Shown one piece after another: positions 30,904-39,726 of a stretch of 64,000 nt of DNA. Location: positions 2,170,001 to 2,234,000 of the forward strand of contig NZ_CP102850.1 in assembly GCF_024734075.1 (NCBI RefSeq), read 5' to 3'. The translations under genes were made by a program, and so were the position numbers. This DNA is from Gordonia mangrovi (GTDB lineage Bacteria > Actinomycetota > Actinomycetes > Mycobacteriales > Mycobacteriaceae). The first letter of the stretch is position 1. The number at the start of each line of letters is the position of its first letter. A model generated the notes under the pieces. That model was not told where the DNA came from and made no database searches. It worked only from the letters and a program-made list of their open reading frames with translations.

Positions 30904-31416
30904 ATGGTGGCTGCCACACATCGGATCTCACGTGGATCCGACTTCGATCGCACGCTGAAGAGCGGGGTGCGGGTGACGACGCGTGATCTCGTCATCCATG
31001 TGCTCCCGCTGGACACCTCGCTCCCATCCGACCCCGACGACGGGTCGGCCGGCGAGCGAACCTCTGCTGAGCGAACCTCTGCTCGACGAACCTCTGCTCG
31101 ACGAACCCATGGTGAACGGACGCCAGGGCCGGCCACAGTCGGCGGTCCCTGGTTGGGTCTGATCGTCAGCAAGGCCGTCGGGAATGCGGTGATCCGGCAT
31201 CGAGTGGCGCGTCGGCTGCGTGCCGCGTTCGCCGACGTCTGCGACCGGTTCCCCGTCCCGGAGACGATGATGGTCATCCGCGCACGTCCCTCCTCGGCCG
31301 TTCTCGGCAGCCCCGAGCTGGCCGTGCAGATCACCGAGGCGCTGGCCCGACGACGGGTCCGTGCGGCCTTCGACGAGCGCGTGTCCACTCGTCGCCAGGC
31401 CCGGGTGGCACCGTGA
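30904..31416 (+). CDS. rnpA: RnpA, RNase P protein component, with a repeat insertion
   Basis: 170 residues from ATG 30904 (GTG 30907 possible). The ends are canonical: AATHRISRGSDFDRTLKSG at the start and GLIVSKAVGNAVIRHRVARRLRAAF with the RNR-like basic helix. RnpA helps the catalytic RNA process tRNA 5' ends. It is ~45 residues longer than usual because of an insertion (about residues 42-78) between two strands, part of which is a 15-bp tandem repeat encoding ERTSA/RRTSA. The stop overlaps the yidD start by 4 nt (GTGA). Confidence 0.95.
   Translation: MVAATHRISRGSDFDRTLKSGVRVTTRDLVIHVLPLDTSLPSDPDDGSAGERTSAERTSARRTSARRTHGERTPGPATVGGPWLGLIVSKAVGNAVIRHRVARRLRAAFADVCDRFPVPETMMVIRARPSSAVLGSPELAVQITEALARRRVRAAFDERVSTRRQARVAP
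31054..31113 (+). repeat. Four 15-bp tandem repeats inside rnpA
   Basis: Units 31054-31068 and 31069-31083 (both GAGCGAACCTCTGCT), 31084-31098 (CGACGAACCTCTGCT) and a decayed fourth 31099-31113. Period 15 keeps the frame and adds about 20 residues of Arg/Thr/Ser. Confidence 0.92.
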
Positions 31417-31802
31417 CCGAGACGCCTGAGCGCGACGCCGCCGGAACGCCGCCGGAATCGGCCCATTTGTCGCCGGCGCGTTGGATCCACCGGTTGCCGC
31501 GTCGAGTGGTCATCTTCCTCATCGAGCTCTACCGCACCTGGGTGTCCCCGATGCGTCTGCCGACGTGCCGCTTCGAACCCACCTGTTCGGGCTACGCGGT
31601 GGAAGCGTTGACTCGACACGGGTTCCTCTACGGAGGGTGGTTGTCGGTGGTGCGACTGCTCAAATGCGGGCCCTGGCACAAGCCGGGCTATGACCCGGTT
31701 CCGGAACGAGGGTTCCGCGATCTCTTCACCACCGCCGAACAAACCGTCACCAGTGAACGATCTGTCGAGGAATCGACACCGTCCGAGGTTAGGGGTAACT
31801 GA
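31413..31802 (+). CDS. yidD: YidD, membrane protein insertion efficiency factor
   Basis: 129 residues from GTG 31413 (overlaps rnpA). The core of ~75 residues carries the family motifs IELYRTWVSPMRLPTCRFEPTCSGYAVEAL and HGFLYGGWLSVVRLLKCGPWHKPGYDPVP, with the conserved Cys residues. Terminal extensions are longer than in E. coli. It supports YidC-dependent membrane protein insertion and lies directly before yidC. Confidence 0.95.
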   Translation: MTETPERDAAGTPPESAHLSPARWIHRLPRRVVIFLIELYRTWVSPMRLPTCRFEPTCSGYAVEALTRHGFLYGGWLSVVRLLKCGPWHKPGYDPVPERGFRDLFTTAEQTVTSERSVEESTPSEVRGN

Positions 31803-31805
31803 CCC

Positions 31806-33158
31806 GTGCTGAACTTCATCTACTACCCGGTCTCCTGGATCATGTGGGTCTGGCATTGGCTGTTCAGCCATGTCACGCCGGACTCACCAGGCGGCGACGG
31901 AGTGGCATGGGCGCTGTCGGTGGTGTTCCTGGTGTTCACGCTGCGCGCGATCCTCTACAAGCCGTTCGTGAAGCAGATCCGCACCACGAAGAAGATGCAG
32001 GAGATCAACCCGCAGCTGCAGGCGATCCGGAAGAAGTACGCCAAGGATCGCGTGAAGATGACCGAGGAGATGCAGAAGCTCCAGCGCGAGCACGGCTTCA
32101 ATCCCCTGCTCGGCTGCCTGCCCATGCTGCTGCAGATTCCGGTCTTCATCGGTCTGTTCCACGTGTTGCGATCCTTCAACCGAATGGCCACGGGCTTCGG
32201 ACAGCCGGGGATGACCGCCGAGGAGACGCGCTCGCTCGGCAACTACGCGTTCAGCCCCGAACTGGTACAGAACTTCCTCGACGCCCGTCTGTTCGGCGTG
32301 CCGCTCTCGTCGTACATCACCGAGCCGGTCAGCGAGTTCCAGGCGTTCGTGGAACCGGGGTCGCCGATCGACTTCACCCGTACCCAGATCGCCGTCGTGG
32401 TGATCCCGATGATGATCATCGCGTCGATCGCCACGCACATGAACTCGCGCGCCTCTGTCGCCCGCCAGCCCGAAGCGGCCCTGGAGAACCCGCAGACCCG
32501 CATGATGAACATGCTCGCGCTCTACATCTTCCCGCTCGGCATCCTGGTGACCGGCGCGTTCTTCCCGGTGGCGATCCTCCTCTACTGGATGAGCAACAAC
32601 CTCTGGACCTACGCCCAGCAGCACATCGTCTTCGGCCGCATCGAGCGGGAAGAAGAGGAAGCGAAACGGCTCAAACAGGAGAAGCTCAAGGCGAATGCAC
32701 CCAAGCCGGGTGCGCGTCCCGATCGTTCGAAAAAGGCCGCGACGGTCGACGGTGAGGTCGTCGCCGCTGACGACGACGTGCCGGCAACGACGGCGACGGC
32801 CGCGGGAACGGCCGGACCACTCGCCGGGCTGCAGCGGATGTTGGGTCTCGACAAATCGAAGTCCAACTCGACCGCTGCGCCGTCGGACACGGCCACCGCG
32901 AGCGAGGAGTCGTCCGCGGAGAGTGGCTCGGCGGCGGACGCGGAGACAGCTGAGTCGACGTCTTCGGGCGCGTCGTCGGGCACGACTACGTCGGGTTCGG
33001 ATGCCGCCGGGAGTCAGCGGCCCTCTGGTGGCGGCTCCGGGAGCGAGACGGTGAAGAAGCCCGGAACCCAGAAGTCGGGCACCGCGCACGTCGCGGCGAA
33101 GAACCGAAAGGGCGGATCACGTCGGCGCAAGGGTGGTCGGCCCGGCGGCCGGCATTGA
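31806..33158 (+). CDS. yidC: YidC/Oxa1 membrane protein insertase
   Basis: 450 residues from GTG 31806. It lacks the large periplasmic domain of Gram-negative YidC, as usual for Gram-positives. Helices lie at about 8-60, 105-125, 190-215 and 235-265; [15 protein letters not shown] cytoplasmic hairpin ([20 protein letters not shown]) and [15 protein letters not shown] are diagnostic. A ~170-residue Ser/Thr/Ala-rich cytoplasmic tail ends in a basic [12 protein letters not shown] stretch that may bind ribosomes. Confidence 0.96.
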   Translation: MLNFIYYPVSWIMWVWHWLFSHVTPDSPGGDGVAWALSVVFLVFTLRAILYKPFVKQIRTTKKMQEINPQLQAIRKKYAKDRVKMTEEMQKLQREHGFNPLLGCLPMLLQIPVFIGLFHVLRSFNRMATGFGQPGMTAEETRSLGNYAFSPELVQNFLDARLFGVPLSSYITEPVSEFQAFVEPGSPIDFTRTQIAVVVIPMMIIASIATHMNSRASVARQPEAALENPQTRMMNMLALYIFPLGILVTGAFFPVAILLYWMSNNLWTYAQQHIVFGRIEREEEEAKRLKQEKLKANAPKPGARPDRSKKAATVDGEVVAADDDVPATTATAAGTAGPLAGLQRMLGLDKSKSNSTAAPSDTATASEESSAESGSAADAETAESTSSGASSGTTTSGSDAAGSQRPSGGGSGSETVKKPGTQKSGTAHVAAKNRKGGSRRRKGGRPGGRH

Positions 33159-33284
33159 CGTTCGGCCTCACGTGACGTCTCGGCGAACGAGTCCGGCGCA
33201 GTGAGGACCGAAGGGTGGTCCACTCCCCTCCCCCCGAGTGGCACGTAGACGTTTGGTTGAGAAGCACAGTTAGGTGGAAGTGAG

Positions 33285-34031
33285 ATGACAGCAGAGACTG
33301 CTGCGCATGACGAGCAGGTCCGGGAGATCGAGGACTCGGCGACCAGTAACACCGGGTCGTCGGATGTGTCGACCGACGCGGCGAAGTCGGTGGCGGAGGC
33401 AACCAGCACCGGGTCGTCCGACGACGTGACGGAGACGTCCGGTTCGGAAGCCGCCGACACGAACGATGTGTCTGACGAGAACTCGGACGACAGTGCCGAG
33501 GCTGCGGCCGATGCTGATGCGACAGCCGATTCGGACGATGACTCCGATGACGATGATCTGGCGGAAGAGGACAGGCTGGTCGAGGAAGGCGAGATCGCCG
33601 GCGACTACCTCGAGCAGTTGCTCGACGTTCTGGACTTCGACGGAGACATCGATCTGGACGTCGATGGCGATCGCGCAGTTGTGAGCATCGACGGCGGCGA
33701 CGATCTGGACAGGTTGGTGGGCCGGAAGGGCGAAGTGCTCGACGCGCTGCAGGAGCTCACCCGACTGGCGGTTCAGCAGTCAACCGGTGTGCGAAGCCGG
33801 TTGATGCTCGACATCGCACGCTGGCGCGCCGACCGCCGCGACCGGTTGGCCCGCCTCGGGGCCGAGGTGGCGCGGCGCGTGCTGGACTCCGGTGAACGTG
33901 AGGCGCTCGACCCGATGACCCCGTTCGAACGGAAGATCGTGCACGACGCGGTGGCGGCTGTCGACGGCGTCGTCAGCGAGAGCGAGGGTGCTGAGCCGAA
34001 GCGGCGCGTGGTGGTACTGCCGACTGCGTGA
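33285..34031 (+). CDS. Jag/KhpB-like RNA-binding protein (KH + R3H)
   Basis: 248 residues. Residues 1-100 are very acidic and disordered (Asp/Ser/Thr-rich). Then a KH-like domain with the GxxG loop as VGRKGEVLDALQELTRLAV, and a C-terminal R3H domain (DRLARLGAEVARRVLDSGE...LDPMTPFERKIVHDAVA). Homologues (Jag, KhpB, SpoIIIJ-associated) bind RNA and influence cell-wall growth, often as PknB-family kinase targets in Gram-positives. Conserved position between yidC and rsmG. Confidence 0.92.
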   Translation: MTAETAAHDEQVREIEDSATSNTGSSDVSTDAAKSVAEATSTGSSDDVTETSGSEAADTNDVSDENSDDSAEAAADADATADSDDDSDDDDLAEEDRLVEEGEIAGDYLEQLLDVLDFDGDIDLDVDGDRAVVSIDGGDDLDRLVGRKGEVLDALQELTRLAVQQSTGVRSRLMLDIARWRADRRDRLARLGAEVARRVLDSGEREALDPMTPFERKIVHDAVAAVDGVVSESEGAEPKRRVVVLPTA

Positions 34032-34165
34032 CGGCCATCCCCACCCCGACGAGAAGTCCCGGTTGCGGCCGGGACTTTCGTCGTCTCCGGGGAGAATCAC
34101 ATTCATGTAGTTCGCACGGCGAGGTAGTTCGAAGGGAGAGGTCGATGGCTCCGCGACTTGGGTAC

Positions 34166-34179
34166 GTTTCACGTGAAAC
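34166..34179. promoter_or_regulatory. parS site 1
   Basis: Perfect parS core GTTTCACGTGAAAC, a 14-bp palindrome, in the gap between jag and rsmG. ParB loads here and spreads to build the segregation complex. Confidence 0.95.
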
Positions 34180-34191
34180 CTTCACGCCCAG

Positions 34192-34205
34192 GTTTCACGT
34201 GAAAC
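34192..34205. promoter_or_regulatory. parS site 2
   Basis: Second perfect GTTTCACGTGAAAC, with flanking G and A matching the longer consensus on one side. 26 bp from site 1. Confidence 0.95.
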
Positions 34206-34245
34206 AGGCTATGGCGCGACCGGAGAGAGTCAGAGCAGTGAGAGG

Positions 34246-34992
34246 ATGTTTCACGTGAAACGCGTCGACGAAGGAGAGATCCCATCCGCACCGGCCGCGG
34301 CGTCTGAGGTCTTTGGGCCCGCCATCGATCGGGCCGAACGCTACTGTGCTGCGTTGGCGACGGACGGGGTTCTTCTCGGCCTGATCGGTCCCCGAGAGGT
34401 GCCGCGGCTATGGGAACGACACATACTCAACTGCGCGGTGCTGGGCGAGGTCATCGAGAGCGGCGAGAGCGTCGTGGACATCGGCAGCGGCGCGGGCCTG
34501 CCGGGTATTCCGCTGGCGCTGACCCGACCCGACCTGTCGATAACGTTGGTCGAGCCGTTGCTTCGTCGGAGTGACTTCCTGGATCGGATGGTTGCTGATC
34601 TCGATCTCGATGTGCGGGTGATCCGAGGGCGCGCCGAGGAGAAGGCGGTGCGTGCGGATATCGCAGGCGCCGACGTGGTGACCTCCCGCGCCGTCGCTCC
34701 CCTGGAGCGGCTGTCGAAGTGGTCCGCTCCCCTGATCCGGGACGGCGGCCGCTTGGTCGCGATCAAGGGATCATCGGCGGCCGACGAGATCGAGCGCGAC
34801 GCCGGTGTCGCGCGCCGTCACGGAATCGTCGATCTGCACGTGCAACAGTGCGGCAGCGGGGTACTGGACATACCGACCACCGTCGTCATCGGTCGCAAGC
34901 ACGACGACGGACCAGGCGGCAAACAGGCGAAGAGGCCGGGTGCCGGTCGGGTGGCGAAGCGACGTGCGCGTCGGTCAGATCGGAAGGGGTGA
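34246..34992 (+). CDS. rsmG: RsmG, 16S rRNA (guanine-527-N7) methyltransferase
   Basis: 248 residues. S-adenosylmethionine site VDIGSGAGLPGIPLAL, then TLVEPLLRRSDFLDR and SRAVAPLERL typical of RsmG (GidB). It methylates G527 of 16S rRNA; loss in mycobacteria gives low-level streptomycin resistance. The start is inside a parS site: ATG 34246 reads MFHVKR. GTG 34255, also inside parS and 9 nt after GAGAGG, is an alternative. A long basic C-terminal tail is extra compared with the E. coli protein. Confidence 0.95.
   Translation: MFHVKRVDEGEIPSAPAAASEVFGPAIDRAERYCAALATDGVLLGLIGPREVPRLWERHILNCAVLGEVIESGESVVDIGSGAGLPGIPLALTRPDLSITLVEPLLRRSDFLDRMVADLDLDVRVIRGRAEEKAVRADIAGADVVTSRAVAPLERLSKWSAPLIRDGGRLVAIKGSSAADEIERDAGVARRHGIVDLHVQQCGSGVLDIPTTVVIGRKHDDGPGGKQAKRPGAGRVAKRRARRSDRKG
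34248..34261. promoter_or_regulatory. parS site 3, within the start of rsmG
   Basis: Perfect GTTTCACGTGAAAC core (TGTTTCACGTGAAACG) overlapping codons 1-6 of rsmG, so segregation site and coding sequence share the same bases. Confidence 0.95.
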
Positions 34993-35135
34993 CCGGATTG
35001 GTGTGGAGTCGGCGAAGGGCGCAGAATGGACGGCAGGCTGGGGATCGGTCGGGAGCCGCCGATGTCGCCGACACCGGGGGCGGTCAGATCGACCACGGTG
35101 TCAATGGATACGAAGTCGGGCGAAGGAGTCCAGGC

Positions 35136-36083
35136 GTGGTCGAACAGGACCGAAGCGTTTCACGTGAAACAACCTCAGAGGCAAGCCCCTCCCCAAGTTC
35201 GGTCCCCGGGTTCGATGACACCCCGATTGCGGCTGCCGCAGCGCGCGCGAGTCAGGTGCTGACGCCCGGTGGTGCCGGTGAGCTCCCCCATCCTCCATCG
35301 CCCCGCATCATCACCATCGCGAATCAGAAGGGTGGGGTCGGCAAGACAACCACCACGGTGAACATCGCTGCCGGGCTCGCGCTGCATGGCCTCGGAGTCC
35401 TCGTCATCGATCTCGATCCGCAGGGCAACGCAAGCACCGCGCTCGGTATCGACCACCGCGCGCCGGACATCGCGTCGGTGTACGAATTGCTGCTCGGCGA
35501 GGTGTCGCTGCGCGAGACCATTCAGCAGAGTCCGAACAACGACCGTCTCCACTGCGTCCCGGCAACCCTGGATCTGGCCGGCGCCGAGATCGAGTTGGTC
35601 TCACTCGTGGCGCGGGAGAATCGTCTGCGCAACGCCATAGATGAAGGCGCGTTGTCCGATCTGGGCATCGACTACGTCCTGATCGATTGCCCGCCCTCGT
35701 TGGGTCTGCTGACGGTCAACGCGATGGTCGCCGCCAAGGAAGTCCTCATCCCGATCCAGTGCGAGTACTACGCGCTCGAGGGTGTGGGGCAGCTACTACG
35801 CAACATCGAGTTGGTGCAGGCGCATCTCAATCCCGGCCTCCATGTGTCGACCGTGGTGCTGACCATGTACGACGGGCGCACCAAGCTTGCGGATCAGGTC
35901 GCCGAGGAAGTGCGCCGGCATTTCGGTGCGACCGTGCTCAACACGATCATTCCCCGCAGCGTCAAGGTCTCCGAGGCGCCGGGCTTCGGGATGACCATCA
36001 TCGAGTACGACCCGGGATCACGTGGAGCGATGAGCTATCTGGACGCCTCCCGCGAGATCGCGCTGCGCGGTGCGACGGTATGA
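35136..36083 (+). CDS. parA: ParA, chromosome-partitioning ATPase
   Basis: 315 residues from GTG 35136, chosen because AAGGAG (35123-35128) is 7 nt upstream; longer frames run back into rsmG. A ~60-residue disordered N terminus precedes the ATPase: deviant Walker A KGGVGKTTT, DLDPQGNAS, and IDCPPSLGLLTVNAM. It forms an ATP-dependent gradient that moves ParB-parS complexes, interacting with Wag31 in mycobacteria. Codons 8-12 (SVSRET region) are formed by parS site 4. Confidence 0.96.
   Translation: MVEQDRSVSRETTSEASPSPSSVPGFDDTPIAAAAARASQVLTPGGAGELPHPPSPRIITIANQKGGVGKTTTTVNIAAGLALHGLGVLVIDLDPQGNASTALGIDHRAPDIASVYELLLGEVSLRETIQQSPNNDRLHCVPATLDLAGAEIELVSLVARENRLRNAIDEGALSDLGIDYVLIDCPPSLGLLTVNAMVAAKEVLIPIQCEYYALEGVGQLLRNIELVQAHLNPGLHVSTVVLTMYDGRTKLADQVAEEVRRHFGATVLNTIIPRSVKVSEAPGFGMTIIEYDPGSRGAMSYLDASREIALRGATV
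35157..35170. promoter_or_regulatory. parS site 4, within the start of parA
   Basis: Perfect GTTTCACGTGAAAC overlapping the parA coding sequence in frame as GTT TCA CGT GAA AC. It lies ~900 bp from sites 1-3. Confidence 0.95.
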
Positions 36084-36095
36084 ACATCCGGAGGG

Positions 36096-36104
36096 TTATC
36101 CACA
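36096..36104 (+). promoter_or_regulatory. Consensus DnaA box between parA and parB
   Basis: TTATCCACA, exact consensus, 12 bp after the parA stop and 156 bp before parB. One of three exact boxes found in the window (others at 10849 and 28571). Confidence 0.6.
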
Positions 36105-36259
36105 GTCGGTGCGGAGCGGTCGATGCGGCCGGGAATTGCAGCTCGACGTGGGGATAATATCCGGCACCATGAAGGTCGCGTTCGACGGCATCACGGCCGA
36201 CGGTGTCACCGCGAACTCACCGCGAACGGTTTCACGGTGAACACAGGGAGAGGACAACA

Positions 36260-37330
36260 GTGAGTCAGCGAGAAACCACACAACGGCGCGGCGGCCTCGG
36301 TCGTGGCCTGGCCGCGCTCATCCCCACCGGGCCGCCGGAGGGCGACGCACCGTCGGGACCCAGACTGGGGTCCGCTGCTGCGGATGTGGTGATCGGCAAG
36401 GGTTCGGCCGCCACTCCCCCTGGCGGAACATCGTCGGCACCCGCTTCGGCAGATCGTATCGACGGTGTCGACGGGGAGGCGCTCGTCTCGGAAGACGTCG
36501 GCGCCGTGTACCGCGAGATCCCACCGGTACAGATCCAGCCGAATCCCAAGCAGCCGCGAACGGTCTTCGACGAAGAGGCGTTCGCCGAGCTGGTGCACTC
36601 CATCAAAGAGTTCGGGCTCATGCAACCCATCGTCGTGCGGCCACTGCCGGCACCGACCGACGAGGGGGTGACCTATGAGCTCGTCATGGGTGAGCGCCGC
36701 TGGCGGGCCAGCAAAGAGGCGGGCTTCGACACCATTCCGGCAATCGTGCGTGAGACCGCCGATGCCGACATGCTGCGCGACGCACTGCTGGAGAACATTC
36801 ATCGTGCTCAGCTCAATCCGTTGGAAGAGGCGTCCGCCTATCAGCAGTTGCTCGATGAGTTCGGCGTCACCCACGAGGAACTCGCGAACCGTCTGGGTCG
36901 CTCACGACCGCTGATCACCAATATGATCCGGCTGCTGAAGCTGCCGATTCCGGTGCAGCGGCGCGTGGCGGCGGGAGTACTGTCGGCCGGCCATGCCCGG
37001 GCGTTGCTCTCGATGGAGACAGGGAGCGAGGCGCAGGAAGCGATGGCGGCCCGCATCGTGGCCGAGGGCATGTCGGTGCGTGCCACCGAGGAGGCCGTCA
37101 CGCTCGCCAACCGCGGCGACGATCAGCCGTCCTCCCCGACCGGACCAGTCAAGCGCAAGCCGATGCAGATGCCGGGTCTCCAGGATGTTGCGGAGCGGCT
37201 CTCGGATCGACTGGACACGAGAGTTACAGTCAGTCTCGGGAAGAGAAAGGGAAAGATCGTGGTCGAGTTCGGCTCCGTGGATGATCTCGAGCGGATCGTG
37301 GGCGTGATCGATCCGCGGGGAACTTCGTGA
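36260..37330 (+). CDS. parB: ParB, parS-binding CTPase of chromosome segregation
   Basis: 356 residues from GTG 36260 ([22 protein letters not shown]), preceded by a GGGAGAGGA purine run. N-terminal [10 protein letters not shown] is the ParA-interacting segment. The core has [19 protein letters not shown], the CTP-binding GERRWRAS and [14 protein letters not shown] boxes, and a helix-turn-helix region ([23 protein letters not shown]). The C-terminal dimerisation domain ends [18 protein letters not shown]. It binds the parS sites upstream, slides along DNA and condenses the origin. Confidence 0.97.
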   Translation: MSQRETTQRRGGLGRGLAALIPTGPPEGDAPSGPRLGSAAADVVIGKGSAATPPGGTSSAPASADRIDGVDGEALVSEDVGAVYREIPPVQIQPNPKQPRTVFDEEAFAELVHSIKEFGLMQPIVVRPLPAPTDEGVTYELVMGERRWRASKEAGFDTIPAIVRETADADMLRDALLENIHRAQLNPLEEASAYQQLLDEFGVTHEELANRLGRSRPLITNMIRLLKLPIPVQRRVAAGVLSAGHARALLSMETGSEAQEAMAARIVAEGMSVRATEEAVTLANRGDDQPSSPTGPVKRKPMQMPGLQDVAERLSDRLDTRVTVSLGKRKGKIVVEFGSVDDLERIVGVIDPRGTS

Positions 37331-37344
37331 CCATGTGATTTTTC

Positions 37345-37379
37345 CAACCGCAGGTACCCGGTTGTTACGTCACAGTGAC
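37345..37379. terminator. Inverted repeats after parB
   Basis: CAACCG / CGGTTG (37345-37350, 37359-37364) form a short stem just after the parB stop; GTCACAGTGAC at 37369-37379 is an adjacent perfect 5+1+5 palindrome. They could be a weak terminator and an operator for the next gene. Neither is strong enough to assign firmly. Confidence 0.3.
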
Positions 37380-37471
37380 ACTTCAGCAGCGAGGACGATG
37401 GTGAAAGCACGAAAGCTCTTGGCGCACATAACTTTCGGCGTAACCTCACATTCCTCGGGGAGGCCGGCGGT

Positions 37472-38305
37472 ATGAGCCTCGCGGTCACTCGCCTGGATCT
37501 CGAGTCCTTCGACTCGCTACCGCTCCACACCCGTCGGTGTGTGTTCTGGGAAGTGGATCCGGGGTCGACGCGGGAGGCGGAGAAGAGCATCTTCGGTGAT
37601 TTCGGTTCGTTCGAGAGTGAGTTCGACAAGGAAGCCTGGATCTCTGGGGTCTTGCTGGAGTGGGGCACGTGCGCCCAGGTCGCGATCGACGGCCAGACCG
37701 GCAAGGTGGTCGGCAATGCCTTCTATGCCCCGCCGCGGCGCGTGCCGCGGTCGACCCTCTTCCCCACCTCACCGGTGAGTGCCGACGCGGTGCTGCTGAC
37801 CTCGATTCGGACCGAGCCCGGATTCGAGGAGGCCGCGCCGATTCTGCTCGACAGCGTCGTGACGGATCTGGTGCGACGAGGGGTGCGGGCGATCGAGGCG
37901 TTCGGTCTGGTCCGGATTACACCGGAGGAATCGGGACCGCACAGCGAGCCGACGCCGGCGCCGGCCGAGCCCGAAGCTGTCGCCGAACTCGGCGCCCTGG
38001 AGAGCATGTCCGAGGAGATGCGGCTGTGGGCCGACGAAGCTATCGTCGAGATCACCCGCGCCATGCACGACAGCCCGCAGGTGGGTCTGTGTCTGCGGTG
38101 CATGATCGATGCAGACTTCCTCAAGGACTCCGGGTTTGATCTGATCGCGTCACACCCCCGGTTCCCGCGATTCCGGTTGGAACTCGATGAGGGGCTCGGG
38201 TGGAAGCACGAGGTGGAACACGCTCTGGAGAAGCTGGTGGTGATGGCAGCGCTGGATCTGGCCGGCCGCGAGCGTACCGCGGTGCCGGTCGGCCGTCGCC
38301 ACTGA
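37472..38305 (+). CDS. GNAT-type acetyltransferase-like protein (Rv3916c-like)
   Basis: 277 residues from ATG 37472 with GGGGAGG (37457-37463) upstream. N-terminal segment DSLPLHTRRCVFWEVDPGS, then GTCAQVAIDGQTGKVVGNAFYAPP and a strand-helix pattern LLTSIRTEPGFEEAAPILLDSVVTDLVRRGVRAIEAFGL consistent with a GNAT fold; a conserved LCLRCMIDADFLKDSGF segment follows. The same gene lies between parB and cwlM in mycobacteria (Rv3916c). Substrate unknown. It converges on cwlM with 37 bp between. Confidence 0.82.
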   Translation: MSLAVTRLDLESFDSLPLHTRRCVFWEVDPGSTREAEKSIFGDFGSFESEFDKEAWISGVLLEWGTCAQVAIDGQTGKVVGNAFYAPPRRVPRSTLFPTSPVSADAVLLTSIRTEPGFEEAAPILLDSVVTDLVRRGVRAIEAFGLVRITPEESGPHSEPTPAPAEPEAVAELGALESMSEEMRLWADEAIVEITRAMHDSPQVGLCLRCMIDADFLKDSGFDLIASHPRFPRFRLELDEGLGWKHEVEHALEKLVVMAALDLAGRERTAVPVGRRH

Positions 38306-38342
38306 CCGAGGTGCCGTCGAGTAGCTGTGGAACTACCGCTTG

Positions 38343-39521
38343 TCAGCTCGAAAGACGTTCCGCGGCAAGCAGTTCCTCGAACGTGTACGTGCCGGTCGGG
38401 CGATCGTCGTTGCCCAGCAGGTACAGGCGCTTCACGGCGACCAGGATGGCCTCGGCGATCACGTCGCGCGTCTGGGCGTCGTTGAGGAGTGCGACGTCTG
38501 CCGAGTTGGTGATGTAGCCGACGTCGATGAGCGCGACGGGCATCCTGGTGAGCCGCAACACTTCCCAGGTGCGCTCGTGGGTACGGCAATCGGTGAGTGA
38601 GGTCCGTGCCACGATCTCGCGCTGGATGAAGCCGGCCAGATTGCGGCCGATGGTGGAATACGAACCGTGTGAGTTGCCGAAGTAGAACGACGCGACGCCG
38701 TGGGCCAGTTCACTGGGGTAATGACCGCAGCGCAAGGAGACCATCAGATCGGCACCGACCATGTTGGCGACGCGGGCGCGTTCGTCGTCGCCGGGCCGCC
38801 CGCGACCGTCGTGGGACAGGAAGGTCTCCATGCCGGCCGCGGCCATCCGTCCTTCGAGCCGCGAACCGAGATCCCACAGCACCGCGGACTCCGCCTCGGC
38901 CCGGGCTCCGGTCGACAGGTGGTGCAGCCCACCGGAACCCGGGTCGATCAAGATCTTCTTGCCGGAGAGTTGGGGTCCGGACCGTCGCACGTGCTCTTCC
39001 TCGCGGATGGCGTGCGGAGAGCCACCGGTGACGCGGGTGCCGAGTCGTTCCAGGGAGCGCAGTGTCGCCGGACCACAGATGCCGTCCGAGGACAGGCCGA
39101 ATTCGCCTTGATACAGGCACACCGCATTGTGGGTGGTTTCGCCGAAGGTGCCGTCGACGAGGCCCGTGTAGTAGCCGAGATTCTGCAGTCGACCCTGCAG
39201 GGTGGCCACATCGTCGCCGACCATCGGTGCGGAGAGGCGATACAGCAGTACGCGCGCACCGAGTTGGTAGGAGGCCTCGCGCAACACGCGGTAGGTGGCC
39301 GGGCCGACGACACCGTCGACGATGAGACCGCGTTGTTGCTGAAATGCTCGGACGGCCCGGTCGCATGCGTCGTCGAAGACGGCCTCGGGTGGCGTCCAGC
39401 CGCTGATGGTGCCCGAGAGTGACTCCGGGGCGGGGGTCGCGGTGAGGAGCCCGAGTCCGACGAGGATGTTGCGGATCTCGGCCACGGCTGAGCCATGGTC
39501 CCCGAGGCGGAACATCGGCAT
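38343..39521 (-). CDS. cwlM: CwlM, amidase-fold regulator of peptidoglycan precursor synthesis
   Basis: 392 residues from ATG 39521 (MPMFRLGDHG) with GAGGAG 6 nt upstream. Two peptidoglycan-binding repeats (about 5-75 and 85-150; VRAFQQQRGL, CLYQGEFGL) precede an amidase_3 domain (~175-385: ILIDPGSGG, SRLEGRMAAAGMETFLS, GNSHGSYSTIGRNLAGFIQRE). No signal peptide. In mycobacteria cytoplasmic CwlM, once phosphorylated by PknB, activates MurA and also binds MurJ and FhaA. The first Zn-ligand His of true amidases (DPGHGG) is Ser here, arguing for a regulator rather than an enzyme. Confidence 0.95.
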   Translation of the reverse strand: MPMFRLGDHGSAVAEIRNILVGLGLLTATPAPESLSGTISGWTPPEAVFDDACDRAVRAFQQQRGLIVDGVVGPATYRVLREASYQLGARVLLYRLSAPMVGDDVATLQGRLQNLGYYTGLVDGTFGETTHNAVCLYQGEFGLSSDGICGPATLRSLERLGTRVTGGSPHAIREEEHVRRSGPQLSGKKILIDPGSGGLHHLSTGARAEAESAVLWDLGSRLEGRMAAAGMETFLSHDGRGRPGDDERARVANMVGADLMVSLRCGHYPSELAHGVASFYFGNSHGSYSTIGRNLAGFIQREIVARTSLTDCRTHERTWEVLRLTRMPVALIDVGYITNSADVALLNDAQTRDVIAEAILVAVKRLYLLGNDDRPTGTYTFEELLAAERLSS

Positions 39522-39726
39522 CAGCAACTCCTCATCGGTTCGGTGCGGCCCGGCGGCGTGGTGCCGGCGCGTCGTGCGCCGATCCGCGCCGCACACCGGC
39601 GCAAACACCAGGCATTCTCTCAGGTCGTGACGGCACGACCAAATGATGGCGCCGCTCGGGGCGCCATCATCGGGGTCGGCGACGTTTGCAGCGGTAATCC
39701 GCCTGCCGAATCGCCAGGTAGATGTG

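Noticed and set aside
36229..36242. Fifth parS site near parB
   Set aside because: GTTTCACGGTGAAC breaks the palindrome with an extra G; unlikely to bind ParB well, though it could be a decayed site.
37369..37379. Specific regulator site GTCACAGTGAC before the GNAT-like gene
   Set aside because: A single short palindrome without a second copy or known consensus; noted only within the inverted-repeat feature.
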